DNA of 64,000 nucleotides, taken from assembly GCF_964340395.1 (NCBI RefSeq), contig NC_135564.1, positions 5,585,361 through 5,649,360 of the forward strand. The letters are read 5' to 3'. Numbering within the stretch: position 1 is the first letter of the stretch; every line of letters begins with the position of its first letter. The position numbers and the translations under genes are program-made. The notes below the pieces were generated by a model, which searched no databases, was not told the DNA's origin, and worked only from the letters and a program-made list of their open reading frames with translations. Shown piece by piece: positions 35,066 through 49,200 of this stretch. The stretch comes from Glandiceps talaboti (taxonomy: Eukaryota; Hemichordata; Enteropneusta; Spengelidae).

Positions 35066-38000
35066 GAATTAGTTAAGTTCAGTTTAGGTTAGTTTAGGTT
35101 AGTTTAGTTCAGTTATGGATTAGATATCTAGAGATAATAACATCCCATCAGAATCTGGTGCAGAAGTGTTGATCAATGTTATTCTTGAATTTGTTGATGT
35201 CCATGGAAAGTACAACATAGTTCGGCAATGAGTTCCATTCATTAACAATACGAACAGGAAAACAATTCTTCCGCGTATCCAATCTTGCATGTTGTTTCTG
35301 GAGTTTTGCAGCATGTCCCCTCGTAGAAGTGTATGTAGATTTCTCTAGTGGAACCGAACATTTGTCGATGTCGTATACTACGTGTTTTGAGTGTAGTTAA
35401 CTGTAGTATTGCTAGTCTGTCCTTGTATGGTTTGCCTTGACATTCAGTGATGACCTCGGTGACTCGCCTTTGTACCTTTTCAAGTGTTGTAATGTCTTTC
35501 TGTAGCCATACTTTTGAGGCATATTCTAGAGGTGGCCGAATGAATTGCTCGTATAGTTTGAGTATTATGTCCTTTGATCGTAATGTAAAAGTTCTTTTAA
35601 TCATTCCAAATACTTTGTTTGCTTTCTTGACTGCTTCGGAACATTGTCTACTAGGTTTTAAGCTACTGTGCTCAATTACTCCTATATCCTTTTCTTCTTC
35701 TACTTCCTTCAGGGTGATATCCATCATAGAGATAGAGTATTTCAATTTCGGGTTATTTGTTCCCATGTGTGTAACTTTGCATTTATCAATGTTAAATTTC
35801 ATCTGCCATTTATCTGACCAGTCTACAAGACGGATTAAATCTCTTTGCAATAAAGAATAGTCACTGGGATCCTGGATTTTCCTATAAATTTTATATCGTC
35901 AGCAAATGTCTTTATCTGTGCCTGAACTCCCACATCAATGTCATTGGTGAAAATAAAAAATAATACTGGGCCTAACACTGACCCCTGTGGTACTCCACTT
36001 GTGACATGTTTCCATGATGAATTACATCCCTGAACAACTACTCGCTGTTGTCTGTTGGACAGCCATTCTTCAACCCAGTTAGCAATATCTCCAACTATAC
36101 CATGGGCTCGCAGCTTGAGTAACAATCTCCTGTTCGGAACTTATTCAAAGGCTTTAGCAAAATCGAGATAGATTATATCAACAGGAGATCCTTCATCCGT
36201 ATACGTTGTTACCTCGTCTAGAAATTCTAGTAGCTTTGGTAAACAGGATTTCGCAGATGTAAAGCCGTATTGAGATGGTAAAATTAACTGGTGCTCGTTG
36301 AGATGCTTGACAATGCTGTCTCTTAGACATGAATCCATTCATTTACAGATTACAGATGTCAAACTAACCGGTCTATAATTTCCAAGAGATGATTTTTCCC
36401 TTTCTTGAAAATAGGGCAAACGTTAGCTATCTAGTCCAGTGGTACATGCCATTCCTTAAGTGACCTATTTAAAAGTATTGTTATAGGGTGTGCCAGTTCC
36501 TTAATACATTCCACAAGTACCCGAGTTGAAATTTGATCTGGTCCTGGGGCCCTGTTCACATTTAGAGCTTTAATATTGGCCTCAACTGTGCTCTGCTCTA
36601 TCAATGAGGATGTTAACTCTGGATTACTGTCTGAAACTTCGTCTGGTGGTAGTAAAATGGCTTCCCTTGTCAAAACTGATGAGAAGAAGTTATTCAAAAG
36701 ATCGTTGACTAGTGGCCCAAGGGATTCCTTTGTCTTCTGTTTGGCTCTGACGTATGAGTAAAATAGTTTGGATTTGTTCTTCATATTTGCCACTAACTTT
36801 GCCTCTTTGACTTTTCTAATCGTTAAATTCCTATGTTGTGTGTAGATTTGGTAGTCATTCTCGTCTCTAGAGATGTAGAACCTTTTCCATAACTCAGAGT
36901 TCCATTATTTCTATTTCCAAATTGACATGTGTTGACGCCAGTTACTTTTTTGCTTGAGGGACTGAAGTAACTATCATTCATCTTCGTATTGTCAGATTTT
37001 CCTCTCCAGCTTCCTTCCGTCTCTTCAGGTCTGCTATAAGATGCCTGTTTACTTCTTGTTCATATTTGGTCAAGTCGGGTGTAATATACACTTTCTGGTA
37101 CTCGTTGATTGTACTGTCCTTTAGGTTGATGGCTTTCTGCAGTACTTTGTAGCGAATCTGTGTATTCTGAAATTGCACTCTAATGGGTCTTGCATAGTTG
37201 CCATCACCATGTTGATTGCCTAGTCTCTGTACTTGAAAATCTTGTTCGGTTACTACACCAATATCGTTGAAAATATCTTCAACTGCATCTTTATCATCTT
37301 TTCCAATTTCTTCCTTACAATTTCGTACAATTATGTTCATTCTTCTTCTCTCTTTGTCTCGTTCTTCTTGGACACCATCTTTAATGATACTTTTCATGTT
37401 GCCTGTGTTCACCTTCATCTCTTCATGGTCAAGTTGGATTCTGTTATTTTAAAATGCACTACTCATAAGTTCATCATTTCGTGTTGCATATCATTCTGGC
37501 GATGCTCTATGCTTGTAAGTTTAGCCATGATATTAACAGCGCAAATGTTACACTTGTTGCAGTACCAGTGAATGGGACCTGTATCGTCATTTGCATTGAG
37601 ACAAATGAAATTATATACTTCCCGCTTTACTCCTTCGCATATGATATGGTGAAAATATTTACAAATTCCACAGATTAAAGCAGCGTCACTTTCTTTAACC
37701 TCCTTCCTACAAGTACCGCATTCACAGTTGACATCTTTCACTTTGTTGGTCTTTGCCTTCGACGATGAACTTCCACGTCTTGTTAATACGGCGAACACCA
37801 TATTGGATTCACTTGACACTGGCAGCGCTTTCTGAGGCAAGTACTTTTACGTTACAACTGGCTTGATAAAAGATCAGAATTTGACGGTATAGTCGTAATT
37901 GAACTACTGGGTTCAGGAGCTCACTGAAAACACGTCCGCACCATGCACATGCGCATGCACATGCACACATACCTGTTTCAGACAATTAGGTATATATAGT

Positions 38001-40245
38001 CTGAAATAAAACGTTTGTGTCTCGGAAATAAAAAATATACCACAACTGAAAACTCAAATCGATTCTCAGTTAAAATTTAGAAAAAAATAATAAAGTACAA
38101 AACAACGTACAAATTAGTGAAAATGATAAGAAAATTGTAAAATCGTATCCAGTAGGCACGCATAAACTTTGACAAGTATTTTAAACATTGAACTTTCGCA
38201 CATACAAACTTTTATGTACTGATAGTTATGCACTTATGGCTGGCGGAAAAACTTCATTTCATTACTAGTATGAGTTAGCCTTATTATATACCTTGAGTAA
38301 ATGGTACACAAAAGAATGAAATGTTTCATTTTAGAGTCTAATTATGCTTTCATATACACTTCAATCTCCTGACTATTCTGATTGTTGAACCTACCTCTCT
38401 CTCAGTGACGTCATACCATGGTGGACAACACCAACTTGGCAGACATGTACAACACTTCCGGTACAGTGGGGATATCAAATTCGGATTTACATTTTTAGCT
38501 TTCTTATACCCTGGCAATAAAAAGGTGAAAAATATATAATTTACTAAGGCAATCATTAAGGCTATCTTTGACTTGTTTTAGGTATATTTTTGAAAACATA
38601 TCAGGCTAATATTTAGTGTTTACATATACGCATCGGAAATAAAATTCTGGAAATGTTGATGTTGAAATCAAGAAAATTATTCGAGGCTCACCCTGCAAAT
38701 CTTTAAATGGAGATCAAAATTATATCAGGGTTAACCAATTTTAAAATCAAATACTGTGTTAATGCTCGATTCCCATGAACACAACACGGTGTAACCCAAA
38801 ATGTCTTTTATTATTTCAAAACTTAACAAGTGAAAACATTTGTAAGGAGTTATTAAATAACATTGATTTTCATGGAAATTGATCCATGTGACACATTATA
38901 TCTAATCACTTGGGCAATCCTAGCCTGAGAATTATTTTATATACTCGAATGCCGTGTCATATTGCTGTGGTTGTGAAAAAGAGAACATCTCCCCTATTTC
39001 TATAGAAAAGGGTAAGATATTGAACCTTAATTCTCCGAAAACATCGATTACAATTTCAGTACAGTACAGTACAGTACAGTACAGTACAGTATAGTACAGT
39101 ACAGTACAGTACAGAACAGTACAGTACAGTACAGTACAGTACAGCACAGTACAGAACAGTACAGTACACTACAGTACACTACAGTACACTACAGTACAGT
39201 ACACTACAGTACAGCACAGCACAGCACAGCACAGCACAGTAAAATACAATACACTACAGCACAGAACAGTATCAAAAGTGAGCAAACCTGTGATGAAACT
39301 AGCCAACAATCCAACAACCACAGTGGTGGTAACTACCAGCCAACTATACCATAGGTGTGACATACTTAGAAATGAGATGAATCCTGTTGGTCTGAAAAAG
39401 GTAAAACACACATGCTAAGATTTGTAGGTAAGGGGTGTGTGTCGTTCTCTGTAATGGCTAATGGTTCTCTGGAATGTCTACTTTGCGTAGCACTCATGGC
39501 AAGTGGTATTAATGATTATATGTGAACATAACTAATGATAATGTCAGGGGAAGCAATAGTTTTGCGCATTGACATGTTGTAGAATTTGAGAACATTAAAA
39601 GTTAATTTCGTCGAGAATTGTAGTTCATCAAATTTCACTAAACATTCAATACTTCCAGCACATTTAGTGCATATGTAAAGTTTTCCTGTTGCAATTTCCG
39701 CAGCTGTTTTTCATTTAAAACAGTATAGTCCCATTCTCTTTCAAATCAAATGAATAGCAAACTTACTCATCAGGTCCCATGGGTGGACTTCCAGTCGATA
39801 ACGACATTTCCACTGGGACTTCAGTATTCGTGAAGTCTGTCATCATGATGGTAGTTAAGTTAGTTAAAGCAAGAGAAATATTTTCAGAAGGACATCCCTC
39901 TATCGAGGTAGGCAATGGAGGTTGCTTTGTATCATACATAAATGTCCCAACGCCTATTACAGCACCAAGCCCTATCCCAGCGACCAGTCCAACCATTACA
40001 CCCTAAAGACACAGATGTAATATAATCCGGGGATCAGAAGTAACAAAACAAATTTCTCGTAAGTGTCTCTCAAAGTATACCATCAAATCTATTTCAATTG
40101 TCGCTTTGTTATATTTTTATATTTCAAACTATTGGTATACTGCTTTAAATGGGGCATGATATCATTGCAAAATCAAATCTATAAAATAAGAGATCGAAAG
40201 AGTTTGCAAAGATCTTTGTGCGCTCGACCAATCCAAATGCGCGCA

Positions 40246-40296
<51 letters not shown>

Positions 40297-43200
40297 TATA
40301 ATCAATACATACTACATTTAAGTATTGGTACCTTGGTGTGAGTCCATGGGAAGAACAGGCCAAGTGTGAAGACACCGAAAATCGGTCCTAACAATATCCC
40401 AGATAAAGTCAATGCGACTTTGACCAACGTTCCGATCTCCGATACAAAATACACAGATGCCACAGCCAGAATACCATAGAATGCCGCTTGAAATAAACAA
40501 CGTAAGTAATCTTTAGTTATATACTTACAAAATCGTATGAACATCTCATTGAAAACTACCAAAAATACTAGTATGCAATGTGCATTTGTGCCCTGCCTAT
40601 TCCATTGCATTACTATTCATGAGCAGGTACATGAATATTAATTAGGGGTTGGGTTACTCATTATCCTTGGCTTGTAACTGTTAGTGTACCACTTGTAGCA
40701 ATAAAGAATGTAGAGAGGAGGTGCGCTTTTGAAGATGTGTATTAAACAATTTCTAGAAATTGGAAAGTTTCAAAAAATGCAGTGACCTTGATTGTTATAT
40801 TTTGTTATTAATACGTTATTATCTTTACATAAACTTACAAATGACTTTCAAAATAAAGGTCGCTCTTTTGTCCGACATGTCTTTAAAACAGCGACATGGT
40901 TTGAGGAAGTCTTCAAGGGTAACAGCAGCTAATGAATTCAGTCCGGATGACAGGGTACTGGAACGTAACCATGGTAATTCTCAATAAATGTTACTTACTG
41001 AAAACATTATATTTTAGCTACTGACATTAAACGACATAGCAGAGTGGGAACATTTGTTGCTGTGTTCTGACACATATAAAAATGTAGTGTAGCTGGAGAT
41101 ATTCTAAAGACACCTTAGTTTATCATATAAAGTATGTGTATGTTACCTGGTGAACGATATACCATAATAGTCTAAGATTCAATCAATTACAGTGTGATCT
41201 ATTCAATAAACAGACATCATATTTGATGTGAATTTCCTTAAGTTACATTCGTTGTGTACAGATGCACCCATAGACAAAGTATTCTCACATATCCACAAAA
41301 GATAGAACTTCTGTACCCACCTCAAAGCACCGCTGAATATTGCCGCTATAAAAAGTCCAGGTATGCCGGGTAAGTTACGTAGATGATGAATCACAAAGTA
41401 TGCCATCACCTAAGTGGAGTCATCATGTAAAATATGTGCATTGTTTGAATTCAATCTCTGTAATTTTTAATTATCATTAGTATATATATAGACATGCGAC
41501 GGCCATATTAATGAAAGGTCATGGAATGTCTTCTTACGTCGGGGTGACTAGCTAGATAAGCTGAATCCCTGGAAGTCACCTGATAGGAACTGAGTTTATT
41601 GACATAACCGTAACAATTTAACATCAAATAAACAAGAATTGATTGATCTAGTATGATGTTGGATGCCACTACGATATACTCACCTGGTCAGGCTTCTTGA
41701 TACGGCCTTCACGAAGAGGATCACAATCAGCATACACTGCATAAATAATTATGCCAGGAAGAGTGGCAAATAATAAATACATCGCCATGAACGCCATAGC
41801 AAAGTAAATCGCCCTTGGGAAGGGAAGATGAACACGGATCAGATTGAATAACTCAAAATATTCCCCCATACACCTCTACACGTGTAGGGTCTATGTATAT
41901 GTTACACCCAATCTGTGAAATTGACCAATTCATGAAATGGGTAGGTAACTTTGCCCAGTTCATGAAATAGGCAATAGTCGACTTTCCGGTTCTCCCAGCA
42001 TGCAAAGCAGTATTTATAGTCAGAACGAGGCGGGGGGATACCTCCGCGATAATCGTCTGCCAGGCATAGCATTTGTATGGGAATTAGCAGACGTCGGTAG
42101 ACTCCAATGTGTATTTTACAGATATGGGTAAAAAGGACAACTGTTGTGTTCCCTTTTGTTTTCGACAACGTTGGCGCGATGGGGGGAAATATTACAAGTT
42201 TCCAGTAGGGCCAAAATCACGTCGAAATGCGTGGATTGTAGCTGTACGATCTCATCGTAAAAACCGGCGGTCGTGGCAACCAAGTGTCCATCAAAAAGTA
42301 TGTGACGTACATTTCGTGAACAACATGAAGAGTGATGATCCTAAGTCGTCTTCATACATTCCAACTATTTTTCCTTGGCATAAGAATAAAGGCATCCAGA
42401 AAGAAGGGACTGGTCAAGTTGTAAACAAGGTTAGTTTAACTTTGAGACATTATACTACATTACAGAAGTTATAAGTGTGATCTTGATCAGAACGTCGTTT
42501 TATCAGTTGTGTACAAAGAAAACTGGCTTTGAAGGTTTCGAAAAAGTCTGCTTCTTATCATTATCAAACTAGGTTCACACGACTCTCTTATCAGTTTGTT
42601 TATGTCTGTGTTAGTCATGTTGTAACATAAAATTCAGTGCAGTGCAGTGTAGTGCAGTGTAGTATCATGTCGTGTCATGCCGTGTGATGTCATGTAGTGT
42701 TTTTCCATAAAGTACAACTTCTGCATGTACAAGTTTGTTTTCTTGTGTTGTTTGAAATACACTCATTTTATATGTATAAACAAAACCAGTATATACTGTT
42801 ATACATGTATTTCTTTGGTTTTCTTTTGTTGATTTCATTCATTCAATATTTGCTTCATTTACAATTAATGAAAAAAAAATGTTTTTGTCATTTTTTGATG
42901 AATGATCATCAGTGTTCATGTTACTTTGTAATATGTTTTACATTTTATTTTGTCACCCTTGAATAAATTAAATAATTATATCATTTGACATTTCAGGAAA
43001 ACATGAACAAGGAGTCTGATCATAATACAACACAGGACATTAATCATGAGGTGGAAGATGAATGTACAGTAGACCAGGTAGGGAGCTATTTATTTATTTA
43101 TTGCATTGTATAGATTTCCACTAATTAGAATTACTACTTTGCCAGATAATGTGCTGCAAGGAAGTAATACATATTTGTGCTATCACTGTTTTGTTTATAT

Positions 43201-46200
43201 GTGTGTATATATGTGTTGTATTAAGGTTGTCTTTGACGTATTTTGTGTATAAATGTTGTGATAAACCACGGTGCTACAGAGTGTACATTTAACATCATTT
43301 CTAACTTTGACAAAACTTTGTATGTATTTCAGTGTAAGACATCTAGTGGTGACGTAAACTGTAACTCTTTCACTGGGACAGAGACTAACAGTAAACAGGT
43401 AATGATTATTTCCTTATCAGGTTATTCAGTATCAAATATTAGAGCATTGAACATTAACAGATGATTATTTATATTATGCACTATGTAAATAGCATTTGGT
43501 CCAATGTCATCGCGTGATGCTTCAACAATCAGGATAGTGATATTTGAAATGTAAAAACTTTTCCAAAGTATGGCAGAAGTAATAGTACAGCAGTAGGCAC
43601 AGTTGTATCAGAAATCTTGTATAATATACTAAGTTGTATAGTTATCATGTGATATGGATTTCATGGTATTCTTATGTTATTCTAATTTTCAGTCAGGTGT
43701 TGATGTATGTGAAAATGTGAATGTATGTTCTACAAAACTGATTGAGTGTGAGTTAGGTTTCAAAACACAGCCACAACCAGAACCACAGTCTAATAGTGCA
43801 GAGGTAAGTCATATTGACATTTGGTAATCTAATTTGATTATAATTTATCAAAATCATTCTATATGATTGGAAATAATTCATTCATGTGAGCAGATACAAA
43901 AACAGAAAGTTCAGTTTGAGTTGTAACACTGTTCTTGTCATTGGGTTTTCACCAGATAATGTAAAGCCAAAAACAAGTAAGAAATCATGTTTGTGTTGTT
44001 TGCAGTTACAAAATGGAATCACTATATTGTGAGGTTCACTTTGTTTTTAACTGAAAGTTATAAGTCGATTTCCGGTTCCAAGATGCATCGTGCGAGAGGA
44101 CGTCGCTTATACTGTTACATTTAGCCTTGTTTTGTCTTTGTTACATTTGAAATAACGTTTTCATCAGGAAATAATGGAAAGACATTTTGTCCTCTTTGAT
44201 TATAAGTTATTTTATAGAACAAAGACTAAACATCATCAATGCCAGAGAGGTATTTTACGAGTGTACACAGGGTATGGTCAGATGACAACCATCCCCGGGC
44301 CCTGAGTATCGCATGCAAACCCCTCAGCACGTACACAATACATTGTATTGTATGGAGAGATGTGCAGTGCATCTTGGAACTGGCAACAGGTCTATTGACT
44401 CATTTGACTTGCAATGAACTTACACCAAGTTTCTTTCCTTTCCCTTAGCAGTTATCAGTCATTTCTACTGACCATGACTACCTCAGGACAACTGCTGATG
44501 ATTTGTCATTCAAATTGGAAGAAAACATCAAAATCCAGGATCCTGAGTACTATGCTTATCTTAAGTTCCTAGAAACTCAAAATCATCTCCTAAGGGAGGT
44601 TAATGAATTGTACTTTAGTAGACTTTTAACAATTTCTACCATTAAGGATGATAACATACAAATGAAATTTTGGACTGGCTTTCCAAATTTTGCTATATTT
44701 TGTGCTATATTTGAATATCTAGAGTCAAAGGCAGTTAATTTACAGTATTGGCGGGGTGGGAAAGATAAACACACTCATTTCCACAAAATCCATGATTCAA
44801 ACAAACCTGGTCCAGACAGAAAGATATCTCTGCAAGATGAATTCTTTATTGTGATGGTTAGATTGAGGGTTGGGTTGTTTACACGAGATTTGGCAAAAAG
44901 GGTTGGGGTGTCTGAATCAACAATATCACGTATTTTTGTCACATGGGTTAATTTTTTAGCTGTTGAATTATCCACCATATGTACCATGCCATCTATTGAA
45001 GAAGCTAACCAAGGAAGATGTCATGCATTTGACAAATTTCCAGACACAAGAGTGGTTGTAGACTGCACAGAGTTATTTTCAGAGACACCATCATCATTAG
45101 CAGCAAAGAGGCAAACATGGAGTGAATACAAACATCATGATACATTCAAATTTTTAGTAGGGATTGGGCCAAATGGTGCAGTGACATATGTTTCTAGAAT
45201 GTGGGGTGGGCGAGCCTCGGATAAATGCATAGTTGGTAACAGTAACTTTAAAGATTATTTAGATAAAGGTGACGATGTAATGGCAGACAAGGGTTTCACT
45301 GTTTCTGCTGAATTAACTGCCATTGGTGTTTCATTAAATGTTCCAGCATTCAAAGGTAGTGATAGGACTCAGTTATCAGCAAGGGAAGTTGAACAGTCTC
45401 GTAGAATATCAGAAGCTCGCATTCATATAGAGAGGGCTATAGGACGTATAAAAGCATTTCATATATTTGACAGTGACATGAAGCTTACAATGAATGGTTT
45501 AGCAGAGCAAATCTTCACAGTTTGTGCTTTCCTAGTGAATTTTCAATCTCCATTCTTAAAATAGCATTGCAGTAGATGTTGAGAACGTTACCAATGGTAA
45601 CAAGTCTTCACAAAGAAATGATGTGTAAATGTGAGGATCATGGGGTCTTTCTATTGCCAGAATACAGGGGATTAATTGTCTCTCTGATATGGCATGCTAC
45701 AATATTGACATATTTGGGTAGTTTTCTGTCTCACTGAAATTGATACCGTCTGACATCAAAACTGCATGCTTGCAATGAATCCCCTGTAGTTGGCCAAAGA
45801 AAATGTTGTGGCAAGTATATTTAGGTGCAGCCAATGGGCAGAGTTGTGGTTTTCATTAACTAAGTTGTTTCAGACCAAAAATGATGTTTTTAATAGAACT
45901 CCACCCCCCCCCCCCCAAAAAAAAAAAAAAATTGTGGGTGTTTAGCTGTTCTTATGTGCCCTCCCCCTGATGAAAGATATATACCACTACTCACCCAATA
46001 TTGAGAATGACTTACCCACTCCCACCACTGAAATGTTTGTACTCTCCACTATACCAACAATTCATTTTGATGTACACAATGTTTTCCCCTCCCACTGTAT
46101 CAAAATCATGACTTCCCTGCCTTTATTCTTCCTTGTTTGCTCCTCTCGAGCTCTCCTGCTACTGATTGACAAAATTGCCCACCCACTGAAAAATTACGCA

Positions 46201-49200
46201 AGAACAAATTTGTTGACTGCACCTGTATATTACCATTTGTGACTGCATTCATGCTATCACTCACCAATGTACTTTCTCACAGCTCAATCCATGTAAAAAT
46301 TCATTTTTAATATTTGATATTTATTATTTTATTTATATTGTATGGATTTGTACATGTAAAAATACTGTGAAGAGAATAATATATTGCATACCATAAATTA
46401 TATTTATTAATATATTACAAATTAATTTTGTGTTCCCACTAAATAAAGTGACAGGAAAATATTTACAAATGTGAAATAAGATTGTTGTGGAACAGGCTTT
46501 ATATGAGATTATTATTGCTAAGAATAAGTGTCATTTACTTTGTAATACTGTCAGCAATATTTTCACTACCAATAAGTACAGGAAGACCAATACATTTTGG
46601 TACATGGTAACATTAAAATAAATAAACTGTGTACATGTATACATACTGTGTATTTCTTTTATACTAGCTTAGTTACTCTACTTTACATTTAGGCCACAAA
46701 AAATAACAAAGCTGTTCAACGAGCAACCTAGCCCATCCCATTGGGTAGGTACCAGGTAGGTCGATTAAAAAAAAGACAATCTTGGACAAAGAAGTTAAAA
46801 CAAGCCATACATAATGATGACAAAACATTTCAAGTTGAGTTTGTATAGAACTTATATACAGTTATTTCACTCTTGCATGCATCATCAGAGCCAAGTAAAC
46901 CACTATATAACAAAGATTACACATAATTTGGAATTGACTCAAATGCACATTATTGTCACATGTATCATTCAGAAAATATAAAGAAATCCCCTTAATTTTG
47001 AAAATAAAGTGTGCATTTTACTGACATGTGAAGCCCGTATTATATTGCCCATCACTAATGAAAAAAAAAATGAAAAATTGAAATGCCAAAAATATGGGAA
47101 GGTTGCGCCTGTTGAACAGCTTTTAAGTTTTTCTGGCCTTAGATCAGTGTAGACACCTTACAATATCCAGGTCTACTTATATATATACCTAACATCGTGA
47201 GGATACAACTTGACATGCCTTTGCACACGTCCAGTGAATAGTTCTGGGACAATACCTTCCAGGAAAAATGTCTCAGACTTTTTACATAATGTATCATACA
47301 AGCCTTGGTTAAATTCAATTCTCTCCACATATACATAATACCCTTGTTCACCACATTCAGGGTCTAGAATTATAAATACACAGAAGTCACACCACAACCT
47401 GTTCATTATTCCCATCTGACCTAACATTTGATAATAGTAATGATGCTTTTTGTTAAACTTTGGATTTTCATTTTCATCAAGAAACAGATAAAACTGACTG
47501 TTCTTGGTTCTTATGAGTTCCTTTACTGACAATCCATTATTTTCAGGGCATTTGATTTCAACTAAACCTTTAGTGATATCAACACTGGGATCATCTACAT
47601 CGCCATCAATGCTACAACCTTGATGAGGTCTAACAATGTCAATCACAAACCCTTTTTGACAAACTTTCAACCCAACATGGCCATTCCTATTCATGTATTT
47701 TACATATGCATCCCTAGCTGTGTCTTCAAGAGCTAAACCTCGCCTGCACTGTGCTGGCATTGGTTTCCTATCATATTGCATTATTTCCCTTACAAGGCAG
47801 TCTGGTGGTGTTGAATACTGTCGCTTATATATTTTACCAAAGTGTGATGAAGAAATCCTACCAACCCGATAAGCATACCAATGTTTATTTTGTGACTGTC
47901 CCCTTGTATTTTTTTCTACTTTATCAATATCAGCTGCTGTGATTCCCATACTATTTTTAAATGTAACAAATTTATATTTTATATCATCACTATGGAGATT
48001 ACACTCATCACTGATATTTTCATCTCTTTCACATGACAACAATATTGTACTTGTACTTTTATTTTGGCTGGTATCTGTGAGAGCATGGGTCTGATTTGTT
48101 GGTTGATCCATGTCTATAATGTCATTTGTATCTTCAATTGTTATCTCTGCCCCCAAAGTGTCATCAAATGTAAGATCAACAATGAAATTGTCTTGAGATG
48201 TCTGTATCTGATTAACTTGAGACAAAATTGTACACATTTCCTGAGTGACAGATTGTGGCCTATATCTGTGTAAAGCAAGGCTATTGCAGGCTGGCACTTT
48301 GACATCATTGTTTAGGAGTCTGTTCCTCAGATGTAATAGTTTATAGTAGTCCACCTTCTGCTGGCATGGAGACCTCCCATCATGACCACTAGCTTCTCCT
48401 CCCCAGTCTCTTTTCTCTTTACCATGCTCTGGTTTATAAATTGGTATCTCTGACATGGGTTTAGGAGTAACTCTGGAATCTATCATGTGAAACAAAAAAT
48501 TACTGTTAGTGTTAGTGTTAGCAGACTGAATCATAATGGATATCTATAATTGTTATCAGGGTCTCTGCATTATTGGTTTCTTCTCATCAGATGTACAACC
48601 ATTACAGATTAGAAGTTATATTTTATCTTTTTAAATTGCTGTAAGTTTCTGCATTTACTATTTCCTGCGAGACTTTACAAATTTCGATTTCATTCATTTT
48701 GTCTCGAATATGTAAAAAAAATGTTTAGGGTCAGCGTGAAAAACTAGGTGGGGTCAAGTAACCGGAACTAAACAATTACTTTTCTTAGGCCTAATAAAAT
48801 TCACTCTAAATGAAAAATAATATGTTACCCTAAAATAAAAAACTAATTCCCAAGGAATAGAACTGGCGTGGATAAAAATATCAACACTCATTCCCAAGAA
48901 ATAAATTGGTATTGATGACAATATTAAACAAACATTAAAAATTTATTGAGTCAGAAAATATGAAATATATTAATAAATTGTTATTATTTAAAAAAAATTG
49001 TCTGATATGGCATGCTACAATATTGACATATTTGGGTAGTTTTCTGTTTTAAAACTAACCTCTTTTGGCAATCCACTTGCAAAGAACCTCTGTACAAGCA
49101 GGTCCCTCTACCAAATTTCGATAACCTTGTGCTACAAAATCTTCAAGGGCAAACAGTACTGCTGCAAAGTGACTGCAAGCTTCACCTAGACTGCAAAGCC

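Noticed and set aside
44503-45564. Transposase taken as a single-exon 353-aa protein starting at 44503
   Set aside because: The codon there is TTG, and an in-frame acceptor at 44452 joins it to upstream phase-0 exons with the THAP domain.
47173-48534. YqaJ protein starting at the methionine at 48534
   Set aside because: A good acceptor at 48480-48481 joins in frame to the SAP-SWIM exons; the extra upstream residues are intronic and low-complexity.
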